Part shown: positions 26,827 through 36,391 of the stretch, piece by piece | Layout: each line of letters begins with the position of its first letter | Numbering within the stretch: position 1 is the first letter of the stretch | Source: Tatumella morbirosei | GTDB lineage: Bacteria; Pseudomonadota; Gammaproteobacteria; Enterobacterales; Enterobacteriaceae | NCBI RefSeq assembly: GCF_000757425.2 | Contig: NZ_JPKR02000005.1 | Location: 744,001 to 808,000, forward strand | Reading direction: 5' to 3' | Length of the DNA stretch: 64,000 bases | Notes under the pieces: generated by a model | The model's database searches: none | Seen by the model: the letters and a program-made list of their open reading frames with translations, nothing else | Told to the model about the DNA's origin: nothing | Made by a program: the position numbers and the translations under genes

Positions 26827-27259
26827 ACAGACGTGACTGGCTTGCCTGCCCTTACGCAGTAATCAGCCTGAGTCTGTCAGCCACCCTCTGTTGTGCCTTT
26901 TTAAACCAGCAGGTAATGCTACGCCCGGTCTGCCATGCATATTGTATGAGATGATCGACTGATGGTATAAGGCCAGAATGCACAGGTCACAAGCACCACC
27001 GGTTGATGAAAATATGTCACGGTTTACGGTGACCCGTTTTGTTGAAATTGTACCGGATGGACTACTATTGTCCTGAAAAGGTTATTTCAGTGACTCGATT
27101 TGCCGTGTGAATTGCGAATGTTACATGGCCGGTCACAGCGCAGTTGGCGGACCCTGTTCTTAACCGAAATCTGAAACCTTTTTTCCGGACTGTCTTTTCT
27201 GTCAACCCGGACAATTTGCCGCTACATTGAATAGATCACTCGCGACCAGGGAGGCGACT
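26827..27259. other. intergenic region with no gene seen
   Basis: About 430 bp between the LysR gene and yihX. No convincing reading frame, RNA or strong terminator was found. A short dyad GTCAC/GTGAC lies near 27015, and a TACATT box near 27221 may be the yihX promoter's -10. Confidence 0.5.
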
Positions 27260-27865
27260 ATGCTCTACATCTTTGATTTGGGTAATGTCATCGTTGATAT
27301 CGATTTTAATCGTGCACTGGGCGTCTGGAGCCACTTAAGTGGGGTGCCTTTAGCGCTGCTGCAAAATCGTTTTACCTTCGATGAAGCTTTTGAACAGCAC
27401 GAACGTGGTGAGATATCCGATCAACAGTTTGCTGAACTCATCTGCAAAACACTGGAAGTGAATCTGAGTTATGACCAGTTTGCCGCAGGCTGGCAGGCGA
27501 TTTTTGTCGGTGTGCGGGATGACACCCTGGCGCGGATGAATGCATTACGCGCTGCGGGCCATCGGGTGGTTATTTTATCGAACACCAATAATCTGCACTG
27601 TGAATTCTGGCCTCAGCAGTACCCGGAGGTTAGCGCTGCAGCAGATGCGATTTATCTCTCTCAGCAATTGAAAATGCGTAAACCTGAACCCGGGATCTAC
27701 CAGACCGTGCTGGAAAAAGAAGGGGTGACTGCCAACGAGGTCGTATTCTTTGACGATAATGAAGCCAATATCGATGCGGCCCGTCAGGCCGGAATCCACA
27801 GTGTGCTGGTGACCGGACGAGAGACTATCGGGCAATGGTTTGCCTCATCGGCTGTACATTCCTGA
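27260..27865 (+). CDS. yihX: HAD-family alpha-D-glucose-1-phosphate phosphatase
   Basis: A 201-residue HAD hydrolase. The nucleophile motif is [12 protein letters not shown] at residues 4-15 (aspartates 5 and possibly 13), with ILSNTNN, the lysine in [10 protein letters not shown], and [12 protein letters not shown] as the remaining HAD motifs. E. coli YihX (199 residues) removes phosphate from alpha-glucose-1-phosphate. ATG 27260 has GGGAGG upstream. It heads the yihX-yihY-dtd-fabY run, as in E. coli. Confidence 0.95.
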   Translation: MLYIFDLGNVIVDIDFNRALGVWSHLSGVPLALLQNRFTFDEAFEQHERGEISDQQFAELICKTLEVNLSYDQFAAGWQAIFVGVRDDTLARMNALRAAGHRVVILSNTNNLHCEFWPQQYPEVSAAADAIYLSQQLKMRKPEPGIYQTVLEKEGVTANEVVFFDDNEANIDAARQAGIHSVLVTGRETIGQWFASSAVHS

Positions 27866-27933
27866 AAATCCTCACGGGGGCTGGGTATTTTCTGCCGCCC
27901 TGTGTCTCTGTAGTCAGCAGGGAGCTCAACAGC

Positions 27934-28785
27934 ATGAGATTACCGATGAAGATTCCACTCAGATGGCTGGCCGTTCTGTGGCGACGGATTGATGAAGACA
28001 ATATGACGGTACATGCCGGTAATCTGACCTTTGTATCGCTTCTGGCTCTGGTCCCGCTGGCCACTGTAGTTTTTGCGTTGTTTGCCGCGTTTCCGGTGTT
28101 TTCAGAAGTTAGTGTGCAGTTTAAGCACTTCATTTTCAGTAATTTTGTGCCGGCAGCCGGCACGGTGGTGGAAGACTATCTGGAACGGTTTGTCAGTAAT
28201 GTGAACCGGATGACCGCGGTCGGGGCTATCGGGCTGATTGTCACGGCTTTACTGTTAATGCACTCCATTGACAGCGCTCTGAATACCATCTGGCGTAGCC
28301 GGACCAAGCGGCCTTTGGTTTTCTCCTTTGCCGTTTACTGGATGGTTTTAACACTCGGGCCATTACTGGCAGGGGCCAGCCTGGCATTGAGCTCCATTCT
28401 GCTTTCCGCTCAGTGGATCAATGACAGCGGTGTTATCCGGCTACTGGAACCGGTATTACGAGTGTTCCCGTTACTGCTGTCGGTTCTGGCTTTCTGGCTG
28501 CTTTACAGCATAGTTCCGACCCGTCAGGTGGCTGCACTGGATGCCCTGACCGGGGCAATGGTAGCCGGGGTGTTATTTGAAGCCGGTAAGAAGGCATTTT
28601 CGTTATATATCAAGATGTTTCCTTCCTATCAGATGATCTATGGCGTGTTGGCGGTAATCCCAATATTAATTCTCTGGATGTATTGGACCTGGTGTATTGT
28701 ATTACTCGGCGCTGAGATTACGGTCTCTATTGAGCACTATCGCCAGTTAAAACAATCTCCAAAAGAAGGGTCTGACGCTTCATGA
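27934..28785 (+). CDS. yihY: YihY/BrkB-type inner membrane protein
   Basis: A 283-residue membrane protein of the UPF0761 (YihY, BrkB) family with about six transmembrane segments. [25 protein letters not shown] and [16 protein letters not shown] are conserved blocks. Despite old names it is not a ribonuclease; its function is not established. ATG 27934 follows AGGGAG by 9 bases; a longer in-frame start at 27835 overlaps yihX and lacks similarity. Its end overlaps dtd by 4 bases. Confidence 0.92.
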   Translation: MRLPMKIPLRWLAVLWRRIDEDNMTVHAGNLTFVSLLALVPLATVVFALFAAFPVFSEVSVQFKHFIFSNFVPAAGTVVEDYLERFVSNVNRMTAVGAIGLIVTALLLMHSIDSALNTIWRSRTKRPLVFSFAVYWMVLTLGPLLAGASLALSSILLSAQWINDSGVIRLLEPVLRVFPLLLSVLAFWLLYSIVPTRQVAALDALTGAMVAGVLFEAGKKAFSLYIKMFPSYQMIYGVLAVIPILILWMYWTWCIVLLGAEITVSIEHYRQLKQSPKEGSDAS

Positions 28786-29219
28786 TTGCATTAATACAGC
28801 GGGTTACCCGGGCCTGCGTCACTGTAGAGGGTGAAATTACAGGGCAGATAGCTGCCGGTTTGCTGGTTCTACTGGCAGTTGAAAAAGATGATGATGAAAA
28901 GAAAGCACAGCGTCTAGCTGAGCGGGTTCTTGGCTACCGGGTATTTAGTGACGACCAGGGGAAAATGAACCTGAGTCTGCAACAGGCAAATGGCAGCCTG
29001 CTGGTGGTGTCCCAGTTTACCCTGGCCGCCGATACACAAAAAGGTATGCGGCCATCATTTTCAGGTGGCGCCACTCCTGAACTTGCACGGCAGTTATACG
29101 ATTATTTTAGCGACTGTTGTCGCGGGCAGGGTGTGCACACTGAAAATGGTCGGTTTGCGGCAGATATGCAGGTCAGCCTGGTTAATGACGGACCGGTAAC
29201 CTTCTGGTTGCAGGTATGA
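28782..29219 (+). CDS. dtd: D-aminoacyl-tRNA deacylase
   Basis: A 145-residue protein of the DTD family, the standard length. The two cross-subunit motifs are SQFTLAA near residue 77 and the Gly-cisPro NDGPVTFWL near residue 136. As a dimer it removes D-amino acids (and glycine from tRNA-Ala) in proofreading. ATGA overlaps join it to yihY before and fabY after. Confidence 0.97.
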   Translation: MIALIQRVTRACVTVEGEITGQIAAGLLVLLAVEKDDDEKKAQRLAERVLGYRVFSDDQGKMNLSLQQANGSLLVVSQFTLAADTQKGMRPSFSGGATPELARQLYDYFSDCCRGQGVHTENGRFAADMQVSLVNDGPVTFWLQV

Positions 29220-30220
29220 ATGAACCTCTGGCCGTCGCTCCGCCGGCGAATCTATCCGGCAACAGGGAGAATCAGTTTATGTACCATTTACGCGTCCCTC
29301 AAACGCCACCGGAACTGGAAACTTACTTTCATTTTCGTTGGGAAATGCTGCGTAAGCCACTGAAACAACCCGAAGGCTCCGAACGTGAAGCCTGGGATGC
29401 CACAGCACATCATCAGATGGTGGTGGATGAAAATGATCAGCCGGTTGCAGTCGGAAGGCTGTATATTAATGCCGATAATGAAGCTTCCATCCGGTTTGTG
29501 GCGGTGGACCCACTGGTCAGAGGAAAAGGCCTCGGCACTCTGCTTATCATGACTCTGGAATCCGTCGCTCGTCAGGAAGGGGTAAAACGGGTGACCTGTA
29601 GTGCCAGGGAGGATGCCGTCGAATTCTTTGCTAAACTCGGCTATGTGAATCAGGGCGAGATCATAGCGGCGCAAACCACCCCGATTCGTCACTTCCTGAT
29701 GATTAAACCGATAGTGACGATGGATGATATCCTGCATCGTGCTGACTGGTGCGGGCAGTTACAGCAAGCCTGGTACGATCATATTCCGCTTAGCGAGAAG
29801 ATGGGGGTGAGAATACTTCAATATACCGGCCGGAAATTTATTACCACTATGCCGGAAGCGGGCAATCAAAACCCTCATCACACCTTATTTGCCGGTAGCC
29901 TGTTTTCACTGGCAACTCTCACTGGTTGGGGGCTGATCTGGTTATTGCTACGTGAACGCCACCTTGGCGGCACGATTATTCTGGCGGATGCTCATATCCG
30001 TTACAGTAAACCGATTACCGGGCGTCCCGGTGCTGAGGCGGATTTGGGGTCACTGCGTGGTGACCTGGACCGTCTTGCCCGCGGTCGCAAGGCCAGAGTC
30101 CGGCTGGATGTTTCCCTTTCCGGGGACGATGAAACCGGTGCGGTATTTGAAGGTGTCTACATCGTCCTGCCTGCCGATCCGCTGCGGACCCTGGAGCAGG
30201 GTGGGTCAGGGATTGATTAA
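29216..30220 (+). CDS. fabY: bifunctional GNAT / thioesterase-fold protein FabY (YiiD)
   Basis: A 334-residue two-domain protein close to E. coli YiiD (329). The N-terminal GNAT acetyltransferase domain (residues 20-160) has [15 protein letters not shown] for acetyl-CoA binding. The C-terminal part (residues 175-330) is a hot-dog-fold thioesterase-like domain ([20 protein letters not shown]). In E. coli it can support fatty acid initiation when FabH is absent. The start overlaps the dtd stop. Confidence 0.93.
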   Translation: MNEPLAVAPPANLSGNRENQFMYHLRVPQTPPELETYFHFRWEMLRKPLKQPEGSEREAWDATAHHQMVVDENDQPVAVGRLYINADNEASIRFVAVDPLVRGKGLGTLLIMTLESVARQEGVKRVTCSAREDAVEFFAKLGYVNQGEIIAAQTTPIRHFLMIKPIVTMDDILHRADWCGQLQQAWYDHIPLSEKMGVRILQYTGRKFITTMPEAGNQNPHHTLFAGSLFSLATLTGWGLIWLLLRERHLGGTIILADAHIRYSKPITGRPGAEADLGSLRGDLDRLARGRKARVRLDVSLSGDDETGAVFEGVYIVLPADPLRTLEQGGSGID

Positions 30221-30230
30221 GTTGCCCTGT

Positions 30231-30268
30231 TCACGGTGAGGCTCTCCACGATGGAGAGCTTCACCGTG
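30231..30268. terminator. hairpin between convergent fabY and yicH
   Basis: Stem arms TCACGGTGA-G-GCTCTCCA and TGGAGAGC-T-TCACCGTGA (17 pairs with one mismatch) and a 3-base loop lie between the two convergent genes. It likely serves both. Confidence 0.65.
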
Positions 30269-30274
30269 ATACAG

Positions 30275-31948
30275 TTACTGAATGCTCCCGCTCTGCATGG
30301 TTTGTTGAACCGTACCTGCATCCGTAGCAATACTTAGTGAACCATTCACCGTCGGGGCCAACGGTTTGCCAGCCTGCAGACTACCGGTGGCATTCAGAGT
30401 CAGGTTACCCAGGCCGGTCACGCTGGTTACCGGCCATCCCCAGTCCGCAAACATGTTCACCGGAACTGACTGCCCACGCAGATTCACACTAAAGTTACGT
30501 GTGGGTTGCTGGGAGATCTGCGCACTACCTACCATAGGCCCTTTATTCACCAGCATTTTGAAGTCATTGATACTAATCCCCCTGGCATCTGCGTGTAATT
30601 TTAACCAGGGTGCACGAATATCCTGACGGTTAAAGGTCGCTTCAGCGGCCTGCCACTCACTATCCCCTGACCAGATTCCCCATTGGTGATTTTGAGCCAG
30701 CAATAACTGATTTCCGGAGGCATGCAAGGCCGTCATCTGGAAAGGGAAGTCAGGGTTAATATCAATGACCAGTGAGTTGTTAATCGTGAGGTTACGAATC
30801 AGTACCGAATCCAGCCAGTCAGGCAGAGGAGCCTGCCAGAACTGTCGCCAGTCTTCTGGCAGCGTATATTCAAGCCCTGTCAGTGAAAGATTATCCACCG
30901 CCAGTTGCCGGCTGTCTGAGGACCACGTACCGTTGGCGGTCACGGTGCCGTTAACCCAATGGGTAGTGAAGTTACTGATATTCAACCCCTGAGCCGTTTG
31001 TTCCATCGTAGCCTGTGGCTGGGCGAATTCCTGGGTTCCCCAGACAAAGTCACTGGCCTGTACTGAGAGTTTTCCGCCCCCGGCCAGAAATGTGCTGTCG
31101 GGAATTTGCGGATTATTCAGTTGCAGATTCAGATCGGTCACGGCCCAGTCCGGGCCTACAATGGTGGCATGGCTGACCGACACCTGGCCCGGTTGAATAT
31201 TGTGTTGTTCCAGCGGGGCCAACAACTCAGGCAGGCTTTTCGAGGTCTGGAACCGGGTGTTCTGCAGATTCAGTTGCAGGATCTGCCAGCGGTCTGCTTC
31301 GTGAATAGCCGAACCCGAGAATGTGCCTCGTTCAGCATCACCGTTAACATTATCCAGCATCAGTTTCTGTGGCGAGACTGAACCACGGGCACTGATATTT
31401 GCCAGATGCTGCTGCCCCAGCATCAACTGACCGATGCCAATATGGAAACTATAATTGTTGCCCAGCATTTGAGACTGTGAGGGTTTCCAGGGAGTAATTT
31501 CCGCGGTGGTTTCATTAGCCTGATAGCTGTTACTGACATCCGGTTGAACAACGCTGATGTTATTCAGATAGAGATGATTGGCCTGTAACGGGAAACCGGT
31601 GCCAGGACGAATGTTCCCCAGGTCGATTTCACCGTCGCTTAGTTGCAGGCTGTCAAAATGCGACGGATCACTGAATTGCAGTAAAGAGAGTCCCAGCGTC
31701 ACTTTACTGGCAACTACCATGGCCGGTTGCCCGTCATTGCCGAAGGTAAAATCCTCCAGAGTAACAACCAACGGCGAGCTTAAAGAATGCCTTATTCTGC
31801 CAATAGACAGATGATAAGCAGTATCGTCGCTAATCCAGCGGCTGAGCGTGCCTGCGCCCCAGGTGCTTTTCAGTGCAAACCAGGCAGCAACGAGTAACAG
31901 CAACAGGATGAGCAGCAGTATCAGGAAAAATTTTCCAATAAATTTCAT
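30275..31948 (-). CDS. yicH: AsmA-family protein YicH
   Basis: A 557-residue protein with one N-terminal membrane helix (FFLILLLILLLLLVAAWFAL) and a long periplasmic beta-rich region. It is of AsmA type, related to proteins that bridge the envelope for lipid transport. The final PLAPTVNGSLSI region resembles the AsmA C-terminal repeat. ATG 31948 with AGGACAG upstream gives the usual MKFIGK-type start; an ATG at 32014 is too far upstream. It lies next to xanP, as in E. coli. Confidence 0.88.
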   Translation of the reverse strand: MKFIGKFFLILLLILLLLLVAAWFALKSTWGAGTLSRWISDDTAYHLSIGRIRHSLSSPLVVTLEDFTFGNDGQPAMVVASKVTLGLSLLQFSDPSHFDSLQLSDGEIDLGNIRPGTGFPLQANHLYLNNISVVQPDVSNSYQANETTAEITPWKPSQSQMLGNNYSFHIGIGQLMLGQQHLANISARGSVSPQKLMLDNVNGDAERGTFSGSAIHEADRWQILQLNLQNTRFQTSKSLPELLAPLEQHNIQPGQVSVSHATIVGPDWAVTDLNLQLNNPQIPDSTFLAGGGKLSVQASDFVWGTQEFAQPQATMEQTAQGLNISNFTTHWVNGTVTANGTWSSDSRQLAVDNLSLTGLEYTLPEDWRQFWQAPLPDWLDSVLIRNLTINNSLVIDINPDFPFQMTALHASGNQLLLAQNHQWGIWSGDSEWQAAEATFNRQDIRAPWLKLHADARGISINDFKMLVNKGPMVGSAQISQQPTRNFSVNLRGQSVPVNMFADWGWPVTSVTGLGNLTLNATGSLQAGKPLAPTVNGSLSIATDAGTVQQTMQSGSIQ

Positions 31949-32074
31949 TTTGTCTGTCCTGAATCCTGAGAATGAGCTACTGCCTGTTATGCCTGAATTT
32001 CTGACAGACCTCAATGTTGAACATACTGGTTATTGGCAAAAAATCGGAAAGAACGAACGACAAGACGGTAAAGT

Positions 32075-32118
32075 AACAGCCGAATTCGGCTGTTTACGCC
32101 TCCCCGTAACAGGGAGGC
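32075..32118 (-). terminator. tandem hairpins after xanP
   Basis: Two adjacent stems: a 10-bp self-complementary palindrome (AACAGCCGAA / TTCGGCTGTT, 32075-32094) and a 7-bp stem GCCTCCC / GGGAGGC (32098-32118). Both lie just past the xanP stop. U-tracts are weak. Confidence 0.5.
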
Positions 32119-32128
32119 AGGGCAACAA

Positions 32129-33514
32129 TTACTTTTCGCTGGCAGTGACAGGAAAAATCAGATTAAGAATAATAGCGGTGATCCCACCTGCAGCAATACC
32201 CGAGGATAACAGTGTCTTCAGCCAGTCCGGAGCAAACTGCAGAATCAATGGTTGCTGGGAAACTCCGAGGCCAACGGCCAGGGAGATGGCGATAATCATA
32301 ATGGCACGGCGGTCGATAGCTTCACGGGCAATAATACGAACCCCGGATGCCGCGATGGTACCAAACATGACCAGAGTCGCACCTCCCAGTACCGGATCCG
32401 GGATATGCTGAACCACGCCACTGACAGCCGGGAAAAGACCCAGCAGGATCAGCATCAGCGACACCAGAAATCCAACATACCGGCTGGCGACACCGGTCAG
32501 TTGAATTACGCCGTTATTTTGACCGAAGCAGGAATTCGGGAAGGTATTAAACAGGGCAGATACGCAAGAATTCAGACCGTTAGCTAATACACCACCTTTC
32601 AGGCGTTTCATATACAGTGGGCCGCTAACTGGTTGCTCTGAAACGTCAGAAGTCGCGGTAATGTCGCCGATGGTTTCCAGAGAGGTCACCATAAATACCA
32701 GCATCAGAGGTAGCAGCAGATTCCAGTCAATGCCCAGACCGTAATAGAATGGTTTTGGGATCATGATTAACGGAGCATCAGTGACAGGTTCGCTGACCGG
32801 AAGCATATGCAGTGCCCAGGCGAGCAGATAACCAATAGCCATCGCGATAACCAGAGATGCGATGCGCAGATAAGGATTTTTCTGGCGGTTCAGGATAATG
32901 ATAGTCAGTAAAACCACCCTGGCCAGCAGTAAATTAGCCGGAGCACCGAAGGTATGGTTGCTCAGAGCGGTAAAGCCCCCGCCAATCGAGGTAAGCCCGA
33001 CCTGTATCAGGGATAACCCGATGATCATCACCACGATTCCAGAGACCAGTGGGGTTATCACCCTGCGGGCATAAGGCAGAATCCGGGACAGCAGCATTTC
33101 GGTACAAGAGGCGAGCATCAGGGTACCGAATAGCGCGGCCATCATGGTGTTAGTATCGGCCCCGCCATGTTTTAACGCCAGTCCGCCCATAATCAGTGGC
33201 GAAACAAAATTAAAACTGGTGCCCTGAATGGATAATAGTCCTGAGCCGACCGGTCCCCAGGTTTTAATTTGCAGTGCAGAAGCCACACCTGAAGCGAATA
33301 ATGACATGCTGATAATGTGCCGGGTATCGTCTGCCGGTAATCCCAGCGCCTGACAGATCAATAGTGCCGGCGTAATTACTGCCACAAACATCGCCAGAAG
33401 GTGCTGTAATGCGGCAAACAACGCCTGGGGCAGCGGTGGCCGATCATCCAGCCGGTAAACCAGTTCACTACGGGAAGGTGAGGGCTGAGGGTTCAGCGGA
33501 GCGTCGGAAGACAT
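32129..33514 (-). CDS. xanP: xanthine:proton symporter XanP
   Basis: A 461-residue NCS2-family nucleobase permease with 12-14 membrane segments, close to E. coli XanP (463). Hallmarks are [16 protein letters not shown] near residue 38, [14 protein letters not shown], and the NCS2 motif segment [24 protein letters not shown]. It imports xanthine. ATG 33514 is 9 bases after an AGGA; the ATG at 33523 abuts that site and is less likely. A perfect PurR-type operator lies upstream, so it is probably repressed by PurR. Confidence 0.94.
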   Translation of the reverse strand: MSSDAPLNPQPSPSRSELVYRLDDRPPLPQALFAALQHLLAMFVAVITPALLICQALGLPADDTRHIISMSLFASGVASALQIKTWGPVGSGLLSIQGTSFNFVSPLIMGGLALKHGGADTNTMMAALFGTLMLASCTEMLLSRILPYARRVITPLVSGIVVMIIGLSLIQVGLTSIGGGFTALSNHTFGAPANLLLARVVLLTIIILNRQKNPYLRIASLVIAMAIGYLLAWALHMLPVSEPVTDAPLIMIPKPFYYGLGIDWNLLLPLMLVFMVTSLETIGDITATSDVSEQPVSGPLYMKRLKGGVLANGLNSCVSALFNTFPNSCFGQNNGVIQLTGVASRYVGFLVSLMLILLGLFPAVSGVVQHIPDPVLGGATLVMFGTIAASGVRIIAREAIDRRAIMIIAISLAVGLGVSQQPLILQFAPDWLKTLLSSGIAAGGITAIILNLIFPVTASEK

Positions 33515-33570
33515 TAAAACCATTCCTGATAACCGAAAAGAAAGCGATTGTAATTATCTGTAGACTAAAA

Positions 33571-33582
33571 GCAAACGTTTGC
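33571..33582. promoter_or_regulatory. PurR operator upstream of xanP
   Basis: GCAAACGTTTGC is a perfect 12-bp palindrome equal to the core of the PurR consensus. It lies 57 bp upstream of the xanP start, between xanP and recG. Confidence 0.75.
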
Positions 33583-33601
33583 CGGGGGCAGGGCGTAAAA
33601 A

Positions 33602-35680
33602 TCAAACATTGGTAAAGCGTTCGGTCGCCGGGAGCCAGCGGTCAATCAGCGCGGCAGCCTGCTGCGGGTATTTCTGGTGAAGATGCCGGGCAGTGCGCTG
33701 TATCCCGGGGATCATTGCCTGATCACGCAATAAATCAGCGACTTTAAATTCGGCATTTCCGGTTTGCCGGGTACCAAGCAGTTCGCCCGGCCCACGAATT
33801 TCCAGGTCTTGCTGGGCGATGACAAAACCATCATTACTGTCACGCAACACCTGCAGCCGTTTTTGAGCAGTATGGCTAAGGGGGGCTTTGTATAACAATA
33901 CGCAGTGGGATGCGACTGCTCCCCGACCAACACGTCCACGCAGCTGATGTAACTGAGCCAGCCCCAGTCGTTCAGGGTTTTCAATAATCATCAGGCTGGC
34001 ATTAGGAACATCTACCCCGACCTCAATTACCGTCGTGGCGACCAGCAACTGCAATTGATTTTCTTTAAACTGCTGCATCACTGCCTGCTTTTCTGCAGGT
34101 TTCATCCGGCCATGGACCAGGCCAATTTTCATGTCAGGCAGTGCCAGTTGTAGCTCCTGACAGGTCGCTTCCGCCGCCTGGGCCTCCAGTTGATCTGATT
34201 CCTCAATCAGGGTACATACCCAGTATGCCTGACGTCCCTGCTGACAAGCCTGTTCCACACGACGAATAATCTCTTCCCGCCGGGTATCAGGAATAGCCAC
34301 CGTGGTCACAGGTGTGCGCCCGGGGGGCAGTTCATCGATGGTTGAGGTATCCAGGTCCGCGTAGGCCGTCATTGCCAGGGTACGCGGGATGGGTGTGGCT
34401 GTCATAATCAGCTGATGGGGATGGAACCCCTGTTGCTCACCTTTCTCACGTAACGCCAGACGCTGATGTACCCCGAACCGGTGTTGTTCATCGATGATCA
34501 CCAATGCCAGCGAATGAAATTTCACCTGTTCCTGGAACAGAGCGTGAGTTCCGACAATCATCTGCACTTCACCGGAAGCAATAGCTTCCTGTTGTGCCTG
34601 ACGGGCTTTTCCTTTTTGTTTACCCGCCAGCCAGCCAGCCTCAATTCCAAGCGGGGCCAGCCAGTGTCGGAAATTAGTGGCATGTTGCTCTGCCAGCAGT
34701 TCTGTCGGAGCCATCAGAGCGACCTGATGACCACTGGCAATCACATTCAGCGCTGTCAGCGCAGCCACCAGGGTTTTCCCTGAGCCTACATCACCCTGAA
34801 CCAGCCGCAGCATCGGATAATCGTGCGATAAATCCTGCTCAATCTCTTTGACAACACGTTGCTGAGCACCTGTTGGGCTGAAAGGCAATGAGGCAAGAAA
34901 GCGTTGAGTTAGCGGGCGGTGAGGAGGGATTGACAGCGCACGATGACGCTGAGCTCCGGCACGAACTGCCAGCATACTCAGATTATGAGCCAACAGTTCT
35001 TCGGTAATCAGCCGTTGCTGAGCGGGATGTTTTCCATGCTCCAGATCGGCGAGTTCCATTTCCGGAGGTGGACGATGAAGAATTTTTAATGCCGCAGTCA
35101 GTGACATCATTCCGCTATTGAGCTCCGGCGGCAACAGCTCACTCACCGGGCAATTTTCCAGTAGTTCTAGTGCCTGATCAGTCAGTTTACGCAGCGTAGC
35201 CTGCCGTATCCCTTCGGTCGTCGGATAGACCGGTGTCAGGGTTTCCTGCAATTCAGTGACATTTTGCTGACCAGTGATCCGGTACTCCGGATGGATAATC
35301 TCGGCACCGCGCTGGCCGCGTTTGATTTCACCGTAAGCGACCACATGACTGCCGGTCGACAGATTATTCTTCATGCCGGCATTGAAGTTGAAAAATCGCA
35401 GGGTCACAATTCCGCTGCCATCACTGATCTGGCACACCAGCATCCGCCGCCTGCCAAACGTAACCTCGGTGGACAATACTTCACCTTCAACTGTGGCATA
35501 AATCCCGGGCAGCAAATCATTAATCCGGTAGAGGCGGGTGCGGTCTTCATAACGCACCGGCAGATGTAGCAGCAGGTCCTGCAAAGTATGCAGGCCCAGT
35601 TTGGCGAGTTTAGCCGCCTGGCTGGCGCCGACGCCGGTCAGGGTATTCAGCGGGATGGCGTCGAGCAGGCGGCCTTTCAT
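33602..35680 (-). CDS. recG: ATP-dependent DNA helicase RecG
   Basis: A 692-residue superfamily 2 helicase (E. coli 693). An N-terminal wedge/OB domain (residues 1-250) leads to Walker A GDVGSGKTLVAALTA near residue 297, the DEQH-type box IIDEQHRFGV, the motif VATTVIEVGVDVPNAS and RGRVGRG. It rescues stalled replication forks by regression. Its ATG overlaps the trmH stop by 4 bases. Confidence 0.97.
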   Translation of the reverse strand: MKGRLLDAIPLNTLTGVGASQAAKLAKLGLHTLQDLLLHLPVRYEDRTRLYRINDLLPGIYATVEGEVLSTEVTFGRRRMLVCQISDGSGIVTLRFFNFNAGMKNNLSTGSHVVAYGEIKRGQRGAEIIHPEYRITGQQNVTELQETLTPVYPTTEGIRQATLRKLTDQALELLENCPVSELLPPELNSGMMSLTAALKILHRPPPEMELADLEHGKHPAQQRLITEELLAHNLSMLAVRAGAQRHRALSIPPHRPLTQRFLASLPFSPTGAQQRVVKEIEQDLSHDYPMLRLVQGDVGSGKTLVAALTALNVIASGHQVALMAPTELLAEQHATNFRHWLAPLGIEAGWLAGKQKGKARQAQQEAIASGEVQMIVGTHALFQEQVKFHSLALVIIDEQHRFGVHQRLALREKGEQQGFHPHQLIMTATPIPRTLAMTAYADLDTSTIDELPPGRTPVTTVAIPDTRREEIIRRVEQACQQGRQAYWVCTLIEESDQLEAQAAEATCQELQLALPDMKIGLVHGRMKPAEKQAVMQQFKENQLQLLVATTVIEVGVDVPNASLMIIENPERLGLAQLHQLRGRVGRGAVASHCVLLYKAPLSHTAQKRLQVLRDSNDGFVIAQQDLEIRGPGELLGTRQTGNAEFKVADLLRDQAMIPGIQRTARHLHQKYPQQAAALIDRWLPATERFTNV

Positions 35681-36387
35681 AGTTTCTGTTTTCGGCTACG
35701 TTCGGTGGCCTGCATAGCGGACCACCAGTCATCGGTCGCTTCAATTTCTCCGTCACGATTAATGTGAGGATAGGGCAAACGTTTCTGTTTCGCCACCCGC
35801 GCCAGCACCGGATAACCACCTTCAAACAACAGCCGTTGTTGTTCTTCTTCGTCCAGCAGGCAGTGATCTCGTTGGTACATGCCGGCAATCTGTCGCTGTC
35901 GCTGTGCTTCATACAGGATAAGTGCTGAAGCGACCGACACGTTCAGAGACTGCACCATGCCGAGCATCGGGATAATAATATCCTGATCGGCCAACGCCAG
36001 AGCTTCGCGGGTAATTCCGGTTTTTTCCTGACCCATCAGAATGCAGGTTGGGCGGGTATAATCAATTTCTCGGAAATCGATGGCTTTGTCGGACAGATGC
36101 GTGGCCAGCACTTGCATTCCCCGGGCTTTGACAGTATTTACCGCATCCCCGATGGTGCGATGAGTGATCACTTTCACCCAGCTGTTACTGCCGGCCGATG
36201 ACGATACCATTGTCCGCATCCGCTCGCCCGGCCATACCGCATGAACATGATGAATGCCCACCGCATCTGCTGTGCGGATCACTGCCGAAACATTGTGAGG
36301 TTTGTGCACCTGCTCCATGCAGACTGTCAGGTCGTGCTGGCGGCGAGCCAGCATTTCTGAGATCCGTGAAAAACGTTGGTTGTTCAT
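35677..36387 (-). CDS. trmH: tRNA (guanosine(18)-2'-O)-methyltransferase
   Basis: A 236-residue SPOUT-family methyltransferase (E. coli 229). The three family motifs are HKPHNVSAVIRTADAVG near residue 27, CILMGQEKTGI, and the knot motif IPMLGMVQSLNVSVASALI. It methylates the ribose of G18 in tRNA. It is the fourth gene of the gmk-rpoZ-spoT-trmH-recG run and starts 4 bp after spoT. Confidence 0.96.
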   Translation of the reverse strand: MNNQRFSRISEMLARRQHDLTVCMEQVHKPHNVSAVIRTADAVGIHHVHAVWPGERMRTMVSSSAGSNSWVKVITHRTIGDAVNTVKARGMQVLATHLSDKAIDFREIDYTRPTCILMGQEKTGITREALALADQDIIIPMLGMVQSLNVSVASALILYEAQRQRQIAGMYQRDHCLLDEEEQQRLLFEGGYPVLARVAKQKRLPYPHINRDGEIEATDDWWSAMQATERSRKQKL

Positions 36388-36391
36388 GCCA

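Noticed and set aside
33541-33556. AAAGCGATTGTAAT near xanP as a fifth LacI-type site
   Set aside because: It lacks the GTAA left arm and is far from the cluster; the PurR box nearby explains regulation better.
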